From contig WBMW01003233.1 in the NCBI GenBank assembly GCA_013396635.1, positions 434,018 through 498,017 of the forward strand: DNA of 64,000 bases, given 5' to 3'. A program made the position numbers and the translations under genes. The DNA comes from Penelope pileata. Taxonomy: Eukaryota > Chordata > Aves > Galliformes > Cracidae. Under the pieces are notes generated by a model, which was given only the letters and a program-made list of their open reading frames with translations, was not told the origin of the DNA and did no database searches. Positions 11,500 to 24,500 of this stretch are shown here, one piece after another (the stretch's first letter is position 1; every line of letters begins with the position of its first letter).

Positions 11500-11780
11500 T
11501 GAACTCCAGCTCGCATCAGAGGCGCGCTATGCAAATGCATTTGACAGAATTGTGTGCGACTGTTAAATGTGCCCCTGCTGTGTCTTTAAATCCTCATTAG
11601 TGTTCTTTAAGTCAGTGCACCTGATTATACATTGCACAGCAGGAAGATCTAACAAAGTATTGTTGCTTGTATTATCTTTTTATAACCTAGTATCTCTTTC
11701 CCATTAAAAATGTATAGTGACCTTACCCATGTCAAGGCTTTCATGAAATAAATAATGCACTGAGATAACTGGTTGTTTGC
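11500..11780. promoter_or_regulatory. Octamer-palindrome segment, possible enhancer
   Basis: An octamer ATGCAAAT (POU-factor site) at 11529-11536 overlaps a perfect 12-base palindrome CAAATGCATTTG at 11532-11543. TGACAG (MEIS/TGIF type) follows directly at 11542-11547. Further along are CTCATTAG (homeodomain type, near 11593) and CTTTAAAT. CpG-containing GGCGCGC immediately precedes the octamer. The dense, non-repetitive motif content resembles conserved non-coding elements. No conservation data are available here, so this is a candidate only. Confidence 0.25.
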
Positions 11781-14700
11781 CATCATACATAGTCTTTATT
11801 GCATGTCAAGCCCTGAGTCATACTAATATATTTAACATTTCTCATTAGGACATAATAGGAAGTTGTGTCTGTATAAATCACATATTTATTCCCAACACGT
11901 GGCTTAGTTGCACTGTGTAAAAGGATGGAAATGATTTCCTGTCCACACTAACTATAGCTTGCATAGAGTAAAATGTTTTTATTAGATTTACTTTGTAGCA
12001 CAAGAACTGGATGGGTTAAGCTGCTCACATTTTTAGGCAATGATTTCTGCACAGGCATAGAGTGTTATATACGCTGAAATGTGTACTGACTGCACCCTTC
12101 TGAAGAGACCTGCACCGCTAACACTGATACTGTGACAAACTGCCAACATCATCATTCTGGATGTTGAAATTCAATAAACATTATTAAAATATTCTAACCA
12201 CTAAAATCACAGCCACAGAGGTTTCAACAGAAGCATTATCAGACACTGAATGATGCTGGACACAAATCTGAACAGTAATCCCTCAATCAACATGGATGAT
12301 TAAGAACGATGCTTTTCATGTTGAAAGCTCATGTCAAGTCACTAGTCCATATACAGAGAAAAAAAATCTTTCAGGAAAACACAGTTTTTCTTACAATCAC
12401 TCCTCATAAGACTTAAAGAATTAAAAAAGAATTTAAGAAAGCTATGAATGTACGTCAGGTACCCAACTCATGTTTTGTGATGAAAAGAACCAAATCTGCG
12501 TCATTGTTGGTGACACCCTCAGTCAGAGCAATCATGGAGTCTCCCTCAAACTTCTGAACTTTTTGTGCACACGTGTACACATTATGTATGTGGAGGTATA
12601 CTTTACATTGTCTGAAGACACTGATAAATTCTGCATTTCAAGAATTATAGAAAAAACAGTAATTATATCTCCCATTTGGTGCCAGGAACAATAACAAATT
12701 ATCCGCTACTAAGGGCAAATCGTGCAAGTCTGACTATCATCATTTATCCTCGAGTTTAAAATAGTCTCTAAAGTAGAATTTATGCTTTTTATGTTGTTAA
12801 TAATGACTACACTTTGAGAGTGACCATTTGTCTGAGAAAAAGTAGAGAGAAAGATTTATTTCCAGCCTTAAAGTTTACTTGCTGATTCACGAGATTATAT
12901 TTGTTATTCTAAAACAGTAAATTAAGTATTAACCTGACTACACTGAAACTAACTAACTAAATAAATCATTTTGCTGATTTGAGGAGTAGTTCTGAGGAAC
13001 TACTAAATTAATTCCAGAGATCGTTGTTAATACTGCTGTGACTATATCTAATTATCAAACCTGGTAAAATCCTACTCAGGCAAAGTAAACCTTTTAAAAT
13101 AGGTTAGCAAACAATCCTTTACATTTTTGGTATCATCGGCTGCCATACGCTCTAGCAGCAAAGGTTTAAGCCTGGACTGGAGAATTTTTACTGTAATTTT
13201 GCAGTGTGGATACTAGTTAAGTACTTTACATGCCAATCATCTTGAAGGGCCCTCAAAGAGGTCAATAACAAGCATCTGTGCAGGGCTAAGTCTTGGCTGG
13301 CTACCTGGATCGTCCCCTAGTGTTCGAAGCAGACCAAGGTGATCCAGACTGGGAATGCCAATCTTCACATCTCACTGACGAGAAATATGAGTTCATCATG
13401 TTAAGAGTAATAAGTGACCTTGAGTTGCGATCTCAGAAAAAAGGAAGTGACTTAGACACTCCTATGCTGTAACACTACAATTAGCAGTGGATGTTTTATC
13501 TTTTTACCCCTTTAAAATTTTTTAAACTTGTGAAAGTTTCAAAATGAAAGCCTTGTGAATTTTACCTAAACATCAGTTTAAACAGCAACCATATCCGTGC
13601 TTGTCAGCACTTAGGTTCCTTAGCAAATGCAACATTGCCTCACCCACACGTGAAAAGCACCTTTTTCTCTCCTCAGGTAGGATGTAGGCAAATACTTTCA
13701 GGCCACCTACGTTTGCAATAGAAAAAGGACACATCTCTCTGAGACTTAAATATTATTTTGCACACCAATCCTTCATACAACAGATACAACAAATGTCAGG
13801 AACAACTGCAAAAAGGAAAAACCACACTTTACAACGTACACGTATCTTAAGGAAGGTACCAAGAACTGGGGCATGTGGAAGCTCTCGCAATTACAGGGTT
13901 CCTTCAGACACCACAACTCTTTATGAGCCTCTCCCCTTTGTCTTTGGGCTCTTGTGCTATGCAACCGCGCAGCGCACTGGAAGGTCTGCAAGATGAAGTG
14001 AACTCTCCCCTCGCTTGTCTTGCTCATATCTTACTTAAGATTTTAACATCATTCTGAGAACAGTTACAGACACTTCAAATCACCTGTGCCTGGTGTGGTC
14101 ATTTACCCATTTACTCTAAAAACCCCACCTGGGAGAATTCAGAGACACAGCAGTGGCAGAATGTTTCAAAACACTTTCTGATGAACTCTGTCATTGCAAA
14201 ACATTCCTTGGTGCCTGGCCCCATCAGGCCACTATGTGGATGGACTCCAGCAAAGACAAATGAGCTATCATTCTGGTGCTCTCTCCTGCAGTAACCATTA
14301 CTGATAAAAAAAAAAACAACAAAAAACTAATGACTAGACAAAAATAACCAGTTTACTAGAAACTCAGACAGAAAAAGAAACTAGTAAAATGAAAATTGAA
14401 CTTTGTACTTCAATTGATAAATACTAATCGCTATCCAGCATCCAAAGTAAATTCAACAGAACCAATTCCATTGTGCACTCTGGAATTAAGAGTGGAGCAT
14501 AGCATATTTAGTAGATGAACTAGGTATTGCCAGTCACTGTTGATATCAACAAAAGCAGAAACTAACCCTGCTCACAGAACACTACATTCAGGAAACTCCA
14601 ACTTTTTTTCCAATGACCTTCCTACTGACAGGAACTGGTACAATATAAAGCAAATAAATGTGTGTTTCTGTACAACACTGTATGATGAATTACTTATCCA

Positions 14701-15299
14701 GACTTTTCAAAAAGTAGCAGCAATGGATGTCAGATTAATACAAAGGATTCTTACGTTGCATATAGCTCACAGAACCTAGAAACTAAGGACATCATTCACC
14801 GTTTTGGAAACCTGCTGCGCCCAACAGTAAATCTCTACCTTCAAGCAAATGTGGTAAGTAGCCTTGATACATGAACTGTTGCTACAGATCAAAGAGTAAT
14901 GGCACATATGTCTTTAGGGTAAAATAATAGGCAAACTCTTGCCTGAAGCCAAACACATGGTTGAGAAGCACACAATAGGAGTTGGGTGTTATTATTACCA
15001 TCTACATTTAACTCATCTTCTTTTTTCAGAATTTCTTCATTCATTTTCCATGCCGAAAAGATATCATCAACTGAGGTATAAAAAAACAAAACAACCCACC
15101 AACCACTCCAGCCACAGTCGGTGAACTGGTTTGAGTAAATTAAAGCCTGAAACCTCTTAATGTTAATATTAAAACATCTTCCCAATACACACCCACTTTG
15201 AAATTATGAAGGTTCTAAAACTTTTGAGATTACTGTTACTGCCACTATAGAAATAACTAGAAGGTGAGCTTGATTTATAAATGCTTTCCATATACTTAA
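11781..15299. other. Unique AT-rich DNA
   Basis: Long unrecognised stretch with no transposon signature. A-rich tracts occur near 12360 and 14304-14325. Open frames are short (at most about 98 codons) and show no known motif. Confidence 0.65.
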
Positions 15300-15700
15300 A
15301 TATGTAGCTGTTAAGATAATTACACAGCCTCCTCTTCTAAGCCTCTTTTATCAAGCAGTGAATTATCAGTACATAGTATATTTTTATTGCATAAAAGCCA
15401 TATTTTCACAGAGAGATGCACGTTTGCTTGTCATTCCTGAGGAGCTTTAAATGTACTGAATAAGACAGTATATTAAAAGGATCCAGGTTATTCAAATGAA
15501 AGGTTTGGCTCCTTGTACACGAATAGCCAGGATTACAATCTGACTCTCTGCATATAAAAAAAGATTATCCTTGCTTTCTGCAGAGATTATTAAGGCAATT
15601 CACTTGTTTTACATTCTGTGATAAAATAAACTCCACTGTCACGCAGCCTGGAGCTCCCGTATCTCATCCATTATGTAAATCTCCACAGAGTAGTTCAGCA
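15300..15700. other. AT-rich segment, possible conserved non-coding element
   Basis: Non-repetitive sequence with clustered AT-core motifs (TTTTATTGCATAAAAG near 15381, TTCAAATGAAAGG near 15491, GATTATTAAGG near 15585) in the style of vertebrate conserved elements. There is no stronger evidence. Confidence 0.15.
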
Positions 15701-17764
15701 AACATCATCTCAATTCCACTGCACTTAATAAGACTACCTACACATTCAAGTTAGTTTTCATTTTCCTAAGACCAACAGAAGCTCTTTATTTCTTAATTTG
15801 CAAGACGGAGTCTCACTGTCACCTCTCTTAAAAGAATAACCACCAAAGCCCAAGCGCATACAGTTTTAAATACAACTTAGACTTAAATCCAAACACTCGT
15901 GTTTTGGGGGGTGCACCATCTACTCTAAAAGTCAGGAAAATAAAGCAAAGGAAGAAGCATGGGGATTGTTCTGAATCTTGCTATTTCTAGGACAACAACT
16001 TTTTTTGCTGCTTTTTGTTGGAGGTTTTTTTGTGAGTTGTTTGTTTTTCGGACTAAAACATTCTTATAAGATTTAGGATCCAGCAGAGAGCCAGTGCACC
16101 TTGACCTAGGTTCAAAAGCTGAAGTTTTCCTTTTCAGTTGAGCTATGCCCACATGTCCACCACAGCTGAGTATAGAAATCACAGCTGTAGCGGACTGCTA
16201 TCAAACTAACTGAAACAACAACAAAAACCTAGGTAAATAGCAAAGTTCAAAAAAAGGTGACAGCCTCAAAACAGAAAACTTGCCCTTTCATGACTCATCA
16301 CTACACCCATGAACAAGGAGGACTTCATGAATCACCAAGAGTACATCCAACACGCCGTGTGGGAAGCACACAAGCAAGTCAAGACTTAGATTAATACCAG
16401 GAGGTTATTTTCTCTTTCAGACATATGTCCTTGGGTATATGAAATACCATATCCAGTACAATCATTATTCAGGTCTGTTTGCAGTGGATATCAGTATTAA
16501 AATAACTGGCTTTTCCTTACGTGCTAGCTATTGAATTCTAACACATTACTCTATGCCTTTCTGTTAGAAGTGACAAATTGCCATTATTTGATATTATTTT
16601 CCCCATGACATGCCGAAAATATGCATTTACTTCTAACATTCAATGTTTATTGTCAGATAGGTAGGAAAAGGAAAACGGTAAAGCATACGCAGTATTTCAA
16701 TTTCTGGTTCAATGTATCTTAGTCAGTACAGCTATGCAGACCAAGACCCATATTTTTTTCCCCTTCTCGTTGAGAAGTAAAGATTAACTCTAAAATGCAG
16801 TTAGCTATGCTGCTACCTGGTACTGAAAAAAACTCCCTCAATAGAGGTATTCTTGTTTTCCAGGGACGTACTTAAAACCTGATAACTAACAACTGGAAAG
16901 AGGCAATTAAGAAACAAGCAGGAGTTAGGTTTTGTACATCTCTGGTTTAAACTTGTTTTACTTGATGGACAATGCCCAACACAACTGAACAATATTCAGC
17001 TTTTTGGAAACAAAAAAACATAGAGTATGAATTTAAACATTTTTCTCCCTACTCTGGAAACCTGTGTCACACTTCTGAAAATACATCCAAATGGTCTTGT
17101 CAAACTGCTTTGAAATTAAATGCCTTGTGCTTCTCTGGAGTATTATAAATTTAGTCATTATTAGAATTAGTATAATCGTTCTTTAAGTGCTCTAGGAATA
17201 AAAGGTGAAATGAGCTAAGTGACTGCTCTTTCATTCCCTTGAGAACGTGTTACAGCAGAGAAGTCAGAACGCAAGAGCAGAGATGCTCAGTGATGCTCTG
17301 AAAACCCATGGGCTGGAGAACGAGTCCAGCAAAGTGGAGCCCTGTGTGCTCGTGATGTCTAGTTCAGCACAGTTTTCAGGCAGATGTCGTCTTTTCTTAT
17401 AGGGAGAATACAGAAATTCAATAGGAAGAACTTTCCTCTGGAGATGTCTCCTGCTGCCTGTCAGCTAGTGGATGACAGGCACCTTCGGCAAAATCACTGA
17501 GTTAAAAGCGATGGATCCAGGCCTTTGTGACCTGGCTCCCTGTGGATTCTGTCCTGTCACCTATGACTAGTCTTCATCAGGAGCAGCAAGGGTAAAAGAA
17601 GAACTAAAGTAGCTGGTTTGAAAACAGCATGAAATAAAGATGGGCAGCATGCCACCCTAGCTGGTAGGCCTTTCAGCACTCACCTAGTAGAACCACTGGC
17701 CAACATCTCCATCAGCAAGCAGCACTGTGCAACAGGAGGGGATCTCCTCTGTGAGACACTTTTG
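15701..17764. other. Unique DNA
   Basis: No repeat or gene recognised. A T-rich patch lies at 16000-16050. 17230-17760 is slightly richer in GC but unremarkable. Confidence 0.6.
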
Positions 17765-18090
17765 CTTAAGATCACAAAATCACAGAGTCACAGAATCGCG
17801 GGGGTTGGAAGGGACTTCTAGAGATTAACAAGTCCAACCTCCCTGCCAAAGCAAGCTCCCTATAGCAGGCCACACAGGTGGGCATCCAGACAGGTCTTGA
17901 ATATCTCCAGAGAAGGAGACTCCCACCACCTCCCTGGGCAGCCTGTTCCAGTGCTCCGTAACTCACACCATGAAGAATTTCTTTTGCATATTTGTGCAGA
18001 ACTTCCTGCGTTCCAGTTTGTGGCCATTATACTTTGTCCTATCATTGCACACCACTGCAAAGAGTCTGGTGTGTCTGATGTCCACAGCCT
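17765..18090 (-). repeat. CR1 LINE 3' fragment, minus strand
   Basis: The sequence starts with degenerate octamers (AAGATCACAAAATCACAGAG...CACAGAATCGCG), which are the reverse complement of the ATTCTGTG tail, followed by GGGTTGGAAGGGACTTCTAG and AAGTCCAACCTCCCTGCC. Then come the antisense 3'-UTR landmarks CTTGAATATCTCCAGAGAAG, CCACCTCCCTGGGCAGCCTG, TTCCAGTGCTC and GAAGAATTTCTTT. About 325 bases of the element remain; the 5' part is missing. No coding capacity survives. Confidence 0.9.
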
Positions 18091-21000
18091 ATGTCTTTTG
18101 GGGGATTTACTTTTGTCTAGGCCATGAGAAATCAGAGCACGTGAAATAAGCTTTTAGAGCACATCTCCCAGTTTAGCTCCTGTCAAAAGCAAGCCAGCAC
18201 GTACAGCCCAAGGCCACAGCAGCACTCATCAAAGCATTCAGAGACAGATTCATGGAAACACTTCCTGATCTAAGCTACAGCAGTAATACTCTGCTCATAT
18301 TCCATCTCTAGTCTGGACTAGCTTTCCCCAAAACCCAAACTGGCCTATGGTTTTGAGGATTGATCACTGCAGGCATATCTGGTAACAGTGTGGACAAATT
18401 TGTACCAGTCTGGACCTATCAAGTGCTCCAAGTCTGCCCTCTCAAGTCACTGCATGTGGCCTCCTGCTAGAGCCCACTGCTTGCAGCAGATACCCTCTAC
18501 TTTCATTCAGCAGCCAGAACTGAGGAAATGGTCACATCAAAATTTCTGAACTTGATTTTCATGCTGCTTCCATCATACATAGTCTTCAAGATGTGTTTCA
18601 GAGACTGTAAGAGGTAACAGCATCTGTCTGGGTTTCTCCCAAGAGGCAGGGACCCTGTAGCATATCTCCTCTTCCTCTCTCAGTAAAGGACCATTAACAT
18701 GGCCGAGCATGATGAAGTCCCAGAAACCAGTATTGTCCATGTTTGCATTATAAAGTAGTTTGCCATTTTATGTTCACAGGTTAGTCTTTTCTAATTCTGT
18801 TCTCAGCTCTGACCAGACTTTTCAAGGTGAAGTGTTTTTTAGCTTTTACTCCTAAACGAATTTCAAAAAAAAAACAAAAAAAAAACACTCAAGAAGTAAA
18901 GCAATGGTTATAGAAAGACATTCATCACAGGAAGAACTTAAGCTCCGTATATCAAAGAAAGCCTAGTAATCACAAACCAAGCCGTACAATCAACAGTAAT
19001 ATGTAAGTCATAGATATCAACACATTTACTAACTAAAATTTTAAGGAGATACCTATTAACTTCCAAAAGTAGCTTAACAGGCACTCTACTGCACTGAGTT
19101 ACGTCAGTAGGTGCTAAATCAGACCCTTGAACAAAGCTTTCATGTACCTCCACAGTTTACTAACAGACTCATTCTCAGCTAGCATCCTGTGGAGCAGGCA
19201 ACAATAGCAAGACTCACCTTTACGTTTCATCAGCATTTAGTAATTTTAGCAACTGGGAAAATAACTTGATTATTAGAAATATTCTGTATTTTGGATCATT
19301 CTGCCAACTCTAAAGTAATTATGCTCCCACAAGCTGCACTACAATGTGGAGCTGCTCCTTCCCCCACCTGCCATCTTACAGAAATATTGCTGCCATGGGT
19401 TTCTTTAAATGCAATCCTCCATTTCTCCAGTATCAAAAAATACTTAATAAATAGGATTTTAATTCAAGAACTATTGCAAAGTCAATGCATCTGAATCATC
19501 CCACAGCTGCTCCAAGCAGAACAGAAATCTGTGCAGCCACCGGGATGCAATCCCTGCACTCTACTGCCGAGCAGCTGCTAAGTGAAAAACATTTCTCCTG
19601 ATTCTTAGCAAGCCTTCCGGACAGCTCTGCACTGACTACTTAAAAACACAATCTTATTTATTATATATAAGAATCTCTTTATTTATTGATTTTAAGCCAA
19701 AGCTTGAGGCTTTTGCAGTAGACAAGGCTTTGACACGGAAGGTCTAACCCCCCCCCCTCTGTTCTTCTTCCATTGCTTTTCTCAAGTTTGAGGGTACAGC
19801 TACTTTTAACCACTACTTTTTATTCTTCTGATATAACACTTCTGCAAATACATTTTTGTGATTAAAAGTAATGGTTATGATCTTTCATAGGCCTCTGCCC
19901 CCAATCCACATTGGCAGGAATAAGATAAAAGCACAAAAGCCTCAAAATTATAATCCAACTTGGTTTAAACAAGGCCAGCTCACAAGCCAAACACAATTAG
20001 GCCCTAACTCTGATGAACTGATTTTATGTTTATATATATGTGGGTGTGCTTTGGATACCTGACCCAAGCCAGCTGCTGAAGAGCGCTACGTAAACACAGC
20101 ACAACAGTGGGGACTCAAACCACTTAGGCTACCAAAGCAACGGCACAGCAGAAATAGGAGGGGTTTAAAAAAAAAACAGAAAACAAAATACAGTAGTGCA
20201 GAACAAATTTTATGCTGTTAGTAAGGAAAACCTCATAGCAATGCTGAGGTCCTCCCAGAAATCATTCATTAATTTTACAATGGTAAAGGGAAAATAAATG
20301 ACTTTGAACATAATGCAAGTGAGTGAAATCTGAAAGGTTTAGTGCAGACTTCTTAAACACTTTTCTCTCCTTGGAAAAACTCATTTTTGAATCAGGATCA
20401 GTTCCAAAGGCATCTTGCCCTGCTCACAATGTGTGGTTGTATCAGTGCTGAGTGTGTTCACCTGCTGCCACGTTGGCACAGGACTGGAAAGGACAGGCCC
20501 ACGAGGAAGCACAATGCGCTGCAGATGATCTTTGCCAGAACAGAATGAGAAAGAACATCTCTGCATCTCCTTCCTTTCCTGAACATAAGGTTTGGAAAAA
20601 TGTAAAAGTTTTCCTCCCTTTTTACCATTTCAGCATGTTTTACATCTTTAAGTGATTACAAGTAAAAGCAGATCCACCCTATGAATATGTCTGGACTCCA
20701 GACAACAAACCCTCTGCTATCTGTTCATACTGTTAAGTATCCATTAAACAGCAACCACCCATGGACTGCGCTAAGGGACTGATCTTGACAAATGCTACAC
20801 TACAGACAAAATCCAAAGAACTTTACAGGCTTTGTGCCTTGCTGAATCTGGCCATCAGTCATTTCAAAGTGGTGATTTGTTATATTGCTTTATCCAGTAT
20901 ATTTATAATTGTAATGAATTGAGACAAAACAAACTGCAGCCTCCTTACCTTAGAATAATCTAAATTGAAAAGAACATGACAGAAACGAGGGATTGATGGC

Positions 21001-21375
21001 CAGCGCGAGATAACTCTCTTGAGATAAATATATTTTATCCTGTTGATGCTTCTATTCATAATTATATTCCAAGAATCCACTGAATGATGTTAGATGTGAA
21101 AGACCACTTAAGAGCAGTCCCTTCTTTTCTAGGAAAAGTGTGTTTGTTTGCAATAGATAGAGATGAGACAGCAGACAGCAAAAAGCAAACAAATCACCAC
21201 ACTGCTACCAGTATTCTGACAGCAGGATACACCATGCAAACATAAAACACAAAAATACCTTCAAGTATATTTAACAACAAAAATAATCACTTCTATGATC
21301 AGACTCTAAAATCACAGAAGGATGTAGACTGGAAGCCCAACAAGTCTGAACTCCATCCAAAAAAAGGGCAGCTTG
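18091..21375. other. Unique DNA with homopolymer tracts
   Basis: Includes an A10-C-A10 tract at 18865-18885 and a C10 run at 19748-19757. No gene or transposon is recognised in the remainder. Confidence 0.6.
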
Positions 21376-21590
21376 TTTTGGACATCACATCAGATGTCTC
21401 ACGGACTTTGCCCAGTTTGGTCGATGGAGTTGTTCCTCACCATGTGCAGGACTTCATATTTTCTTTCACTGACCTTGATGAGGTTCTTACCAGGCCGTTT
21501 CTCCAGCCCGAACAGCAGCCCAGCCCTCACCATGTCAGCAACATACCCTGCAGCTCAGCCAGTCCTCACCCTCCCACATCCCACTCTGCA
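21376..21590 (-). repeat. Diverged CR1 internal fragment, minus strand
   Basis: The antisense CR1 stretch CATGTGCAGGACTTCATATT near 21439, followed by CACTGACCTTGATGAGGTTC near 21469 and then CTCCAGCCCGAACAGC, corresponds to a region upstream of the 3' UTR in avian CR1. The CR1 3' end is absent, so this is an internal piece. Divergence is high, and both limits are uncertain by about 50 bases. Confidence 0.55.
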
Positions 21591-24500
21591 CAGGAGCTGG
21601 GGAAGGTAACACTGAACCAGAACAGATGAAAGAAAATAAGCAGTGGGTTCCTAACACCAATGAATTCAATACAACTCTATGCCTTGTATTTAATTTTTTG
21701 AGCATGACAATAATTTAGAACATCATTAAGCCTGATCAAAGAAGCTGCCCAGAAGTAGGCTGACCGTGAAACCACAGTGTGACGAGGCAGCTGCACCCAA
21801 GACCACTCATTGAAACAGCAGGTCTGTGTTACACTTAATCTAAGCAATTTTTTCTCCCCTCTGTCCTTAAATTTAGCTTTCTGACCTCCTTTCAACCCTG
21901 GCCACTTTGTTTTGACTTATGATCTTAATCTTATGTTGCTCAGGACTTTCTGAGCTATAGTTCCTCCCTGACAGTTACCAAATTCCTTATCAGCTTCTAC
22001 ACTGTGCTCTCATCATCATAAATTCGCACTCAATCTAAACTGAAAAACGTAAATCTTAAATGCCTTATTCAATAAAGAACTGAATTTCTGGATTCAGTCA
22101 CTGTTACAGACAACACAGAACTATTTTAAGTTGCATGCATCCAATATACATGCATACTATCAGGTTTACTTTGCGTATTTCCTACTTTTCTGTGAAAGAT
22201 TCATCTGAACTTATTTTATGAAAAATAAATTTTCATGTCCATATTTCTTCCAAAGTTGCATCTATGGTTAGATGTCAATTATTTATATAAAACTGAATTT
22301 ACATGTATCATTATATAGTTTTATAGTTTGAGGGAGACCAACAAAGAGCTTAAACATACAAATACAGCATACAGATGATGCAACTCAAGATCTTAAGACT
22401 ACCAATGATACATCAACGAACTCATTCAATATTAATGGAAAAATTCTGTCTTTTGAAACTTGGTTAGCCAAGCAACATATTCTTAGTTGTACAATAAAGT
22501 GAAAGGCTGAGGCAGGGTGCTGGGTGAAATCCAGTCTCTTTTCTACTGGATCAAGAACTTTATCAGTTGATCATAAAAGTGACCATGTAGAATCCTCCTC
22601 CACCTCTATTGTTTAAGTTTTTGGGAGTTAGTCTTCCCAGAAAAGGATTTTTTTCTCAGACTTTGAATTCCTGCACAAAATCACATTTGTTTTTAATTGT
22701 TCAGCTATACAATTTAATCATGGTACTTTCCTAATCTAAAAGATTAACAGCTGGATTCAGAGCCCTACATTTGCAAAGACTGCCAAACACGTAATGAAAT
22801 AACTCAGTATCCCCTCCCTTATCTGCACATATTTTGAACAGCTTCCTCATGATTACTGAGGGATGTCATCAGAGGGACACGAGAGTAGAACTATGCTTTG
22901 AAAAGAAAGAGGTCATCCTTTGGAGAGCGTTCTTTCTGCCATCACTCCACATTGAGCCAAATAAAAGCAGAAAAAGGATCAGAGATACAGAGCTAGGAAT
23001 GCTGCATTTCTCACATAACTACAGTCTTTTTCCAGGAAACCTGGGAAAATGCCATATGAAGTCAAGAAGCTTTTTGACTTTGCCCAATCTGAAAGCTCTC
23101 ACTCTTATTTGTAGATTCAGGATACAACAGTTCATCTCGTGGATCTGACAAACCTTTAACATTTTCTGCCCTTGTGTCACTTCCCAAGCCACATATGTAG
23201 CACAGCCCTCTAGCCTGACCAAGTTTCTTCTCCAATGCAAACATTACTATGCTACAGTAGAGTTGCTCTATGCTGTTTTCTGGACAGTACGTGGAGCCCA
23301 CTGCAACTCTGATATTCAGAGATAACTTACAGATAATAAGCCGGTATTGGTACTCTCGTTAACTTTCTGCCAGTAAAGCATGGTCATCATCCACCATCCA
23401 GTCTGCCTATACAGAATTTTGTCACTGTCATTCTGTAAGATGTAAGCAAGGTCTCAATGGTGTCAGTTTTTCACACTACTATTTATACTCAAGAGGTTTG
23501 AGCAGAGAAATGTTTGTTCCTTCATGATGTGAGCCCCGTGCTATCATACAACCATATGGACAGCAGCCATGGACATGTCAGCAATTAAATCAAGGAGAAA
23601 TTACTAAGACTTTGCATGCTGGCTTTCACAGGCAACAACTGCTGGTTCATATCTGGGAACAGGGGTCCCTGATCCTGGAAAAAAATCGTGCTACAGAGCT
23701 ACTAATACCACTTGCAATCCCTTTTAAATTCTAAATTTGGTTCCTGGAGGCTGGAGGTTTTCAGAAACCTTTGGCATAAAAAGCAGATATTCTCAGATGT
23801 TTCTAAACTAAATGTTGTTTCAGTGGCTGTTGGTTCACAAGAATGGATTCAAGGACACAGATGCTTTCCTCAAGACTTGTGCTGCTTGTGAAACCTTAGG
23901 TAGTTAGGATCAGTGCATCTTCTTATTGCAAACACTGAAAAGGCTAATCCAAGAATTAAAGCCTACCATACAGTTGTCAATGAACTGTAAACTGTATCAA
24001 GTATTGATATTGAGATAAGCAAGAATCTTTGCCCTACTAAAATATTTTGCTCAAATAGAGCTGAGGAGATAAATTTCTGGTATTCAACTGCACTTCTGGA
24101 GAACCTTAGTTGCTGTTTTGTTTTTTTCATTTGTTCCTGCCCCTGACGAAGATTCAGAGGATGAAGAAAGTTTTGTGGGAAAGAGGTTTTCCACCCTAAC
24201 ATACCCCTGCTTGACAAATACAGTTTCCAGAATGCTTTGCTTAATTGAGCTGCTGCACCATACCCCACCATACTGTGCACTGCATCTGCCATTGCAATTC
24301 ATTCGATTTGGTGCAAACCCACAAGCACAGTCAGCTTCATTTAAACACCCTTGGCAGACACTGGTTAATGCAGCACCCCAGTCAAAGTCTATAGTTCACC
24401 AGCAAGTCAGATTGACAGACGGCAAGGTCTACTGAATTTATCATCTTATAAAATATAATAATAAAGTCAATAATGCACAGAGGTCCACTAACAGTTTTTC

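Noticed and set aside
16082..16150. tRNA-like A-box on the minus strand (TAGCTCAACTG) followed by paired-looking arms
   Set aside because: No B-box GGTTCRANNCC at the right distance, and the acceptor-stem partner of GGGCATA is absent.
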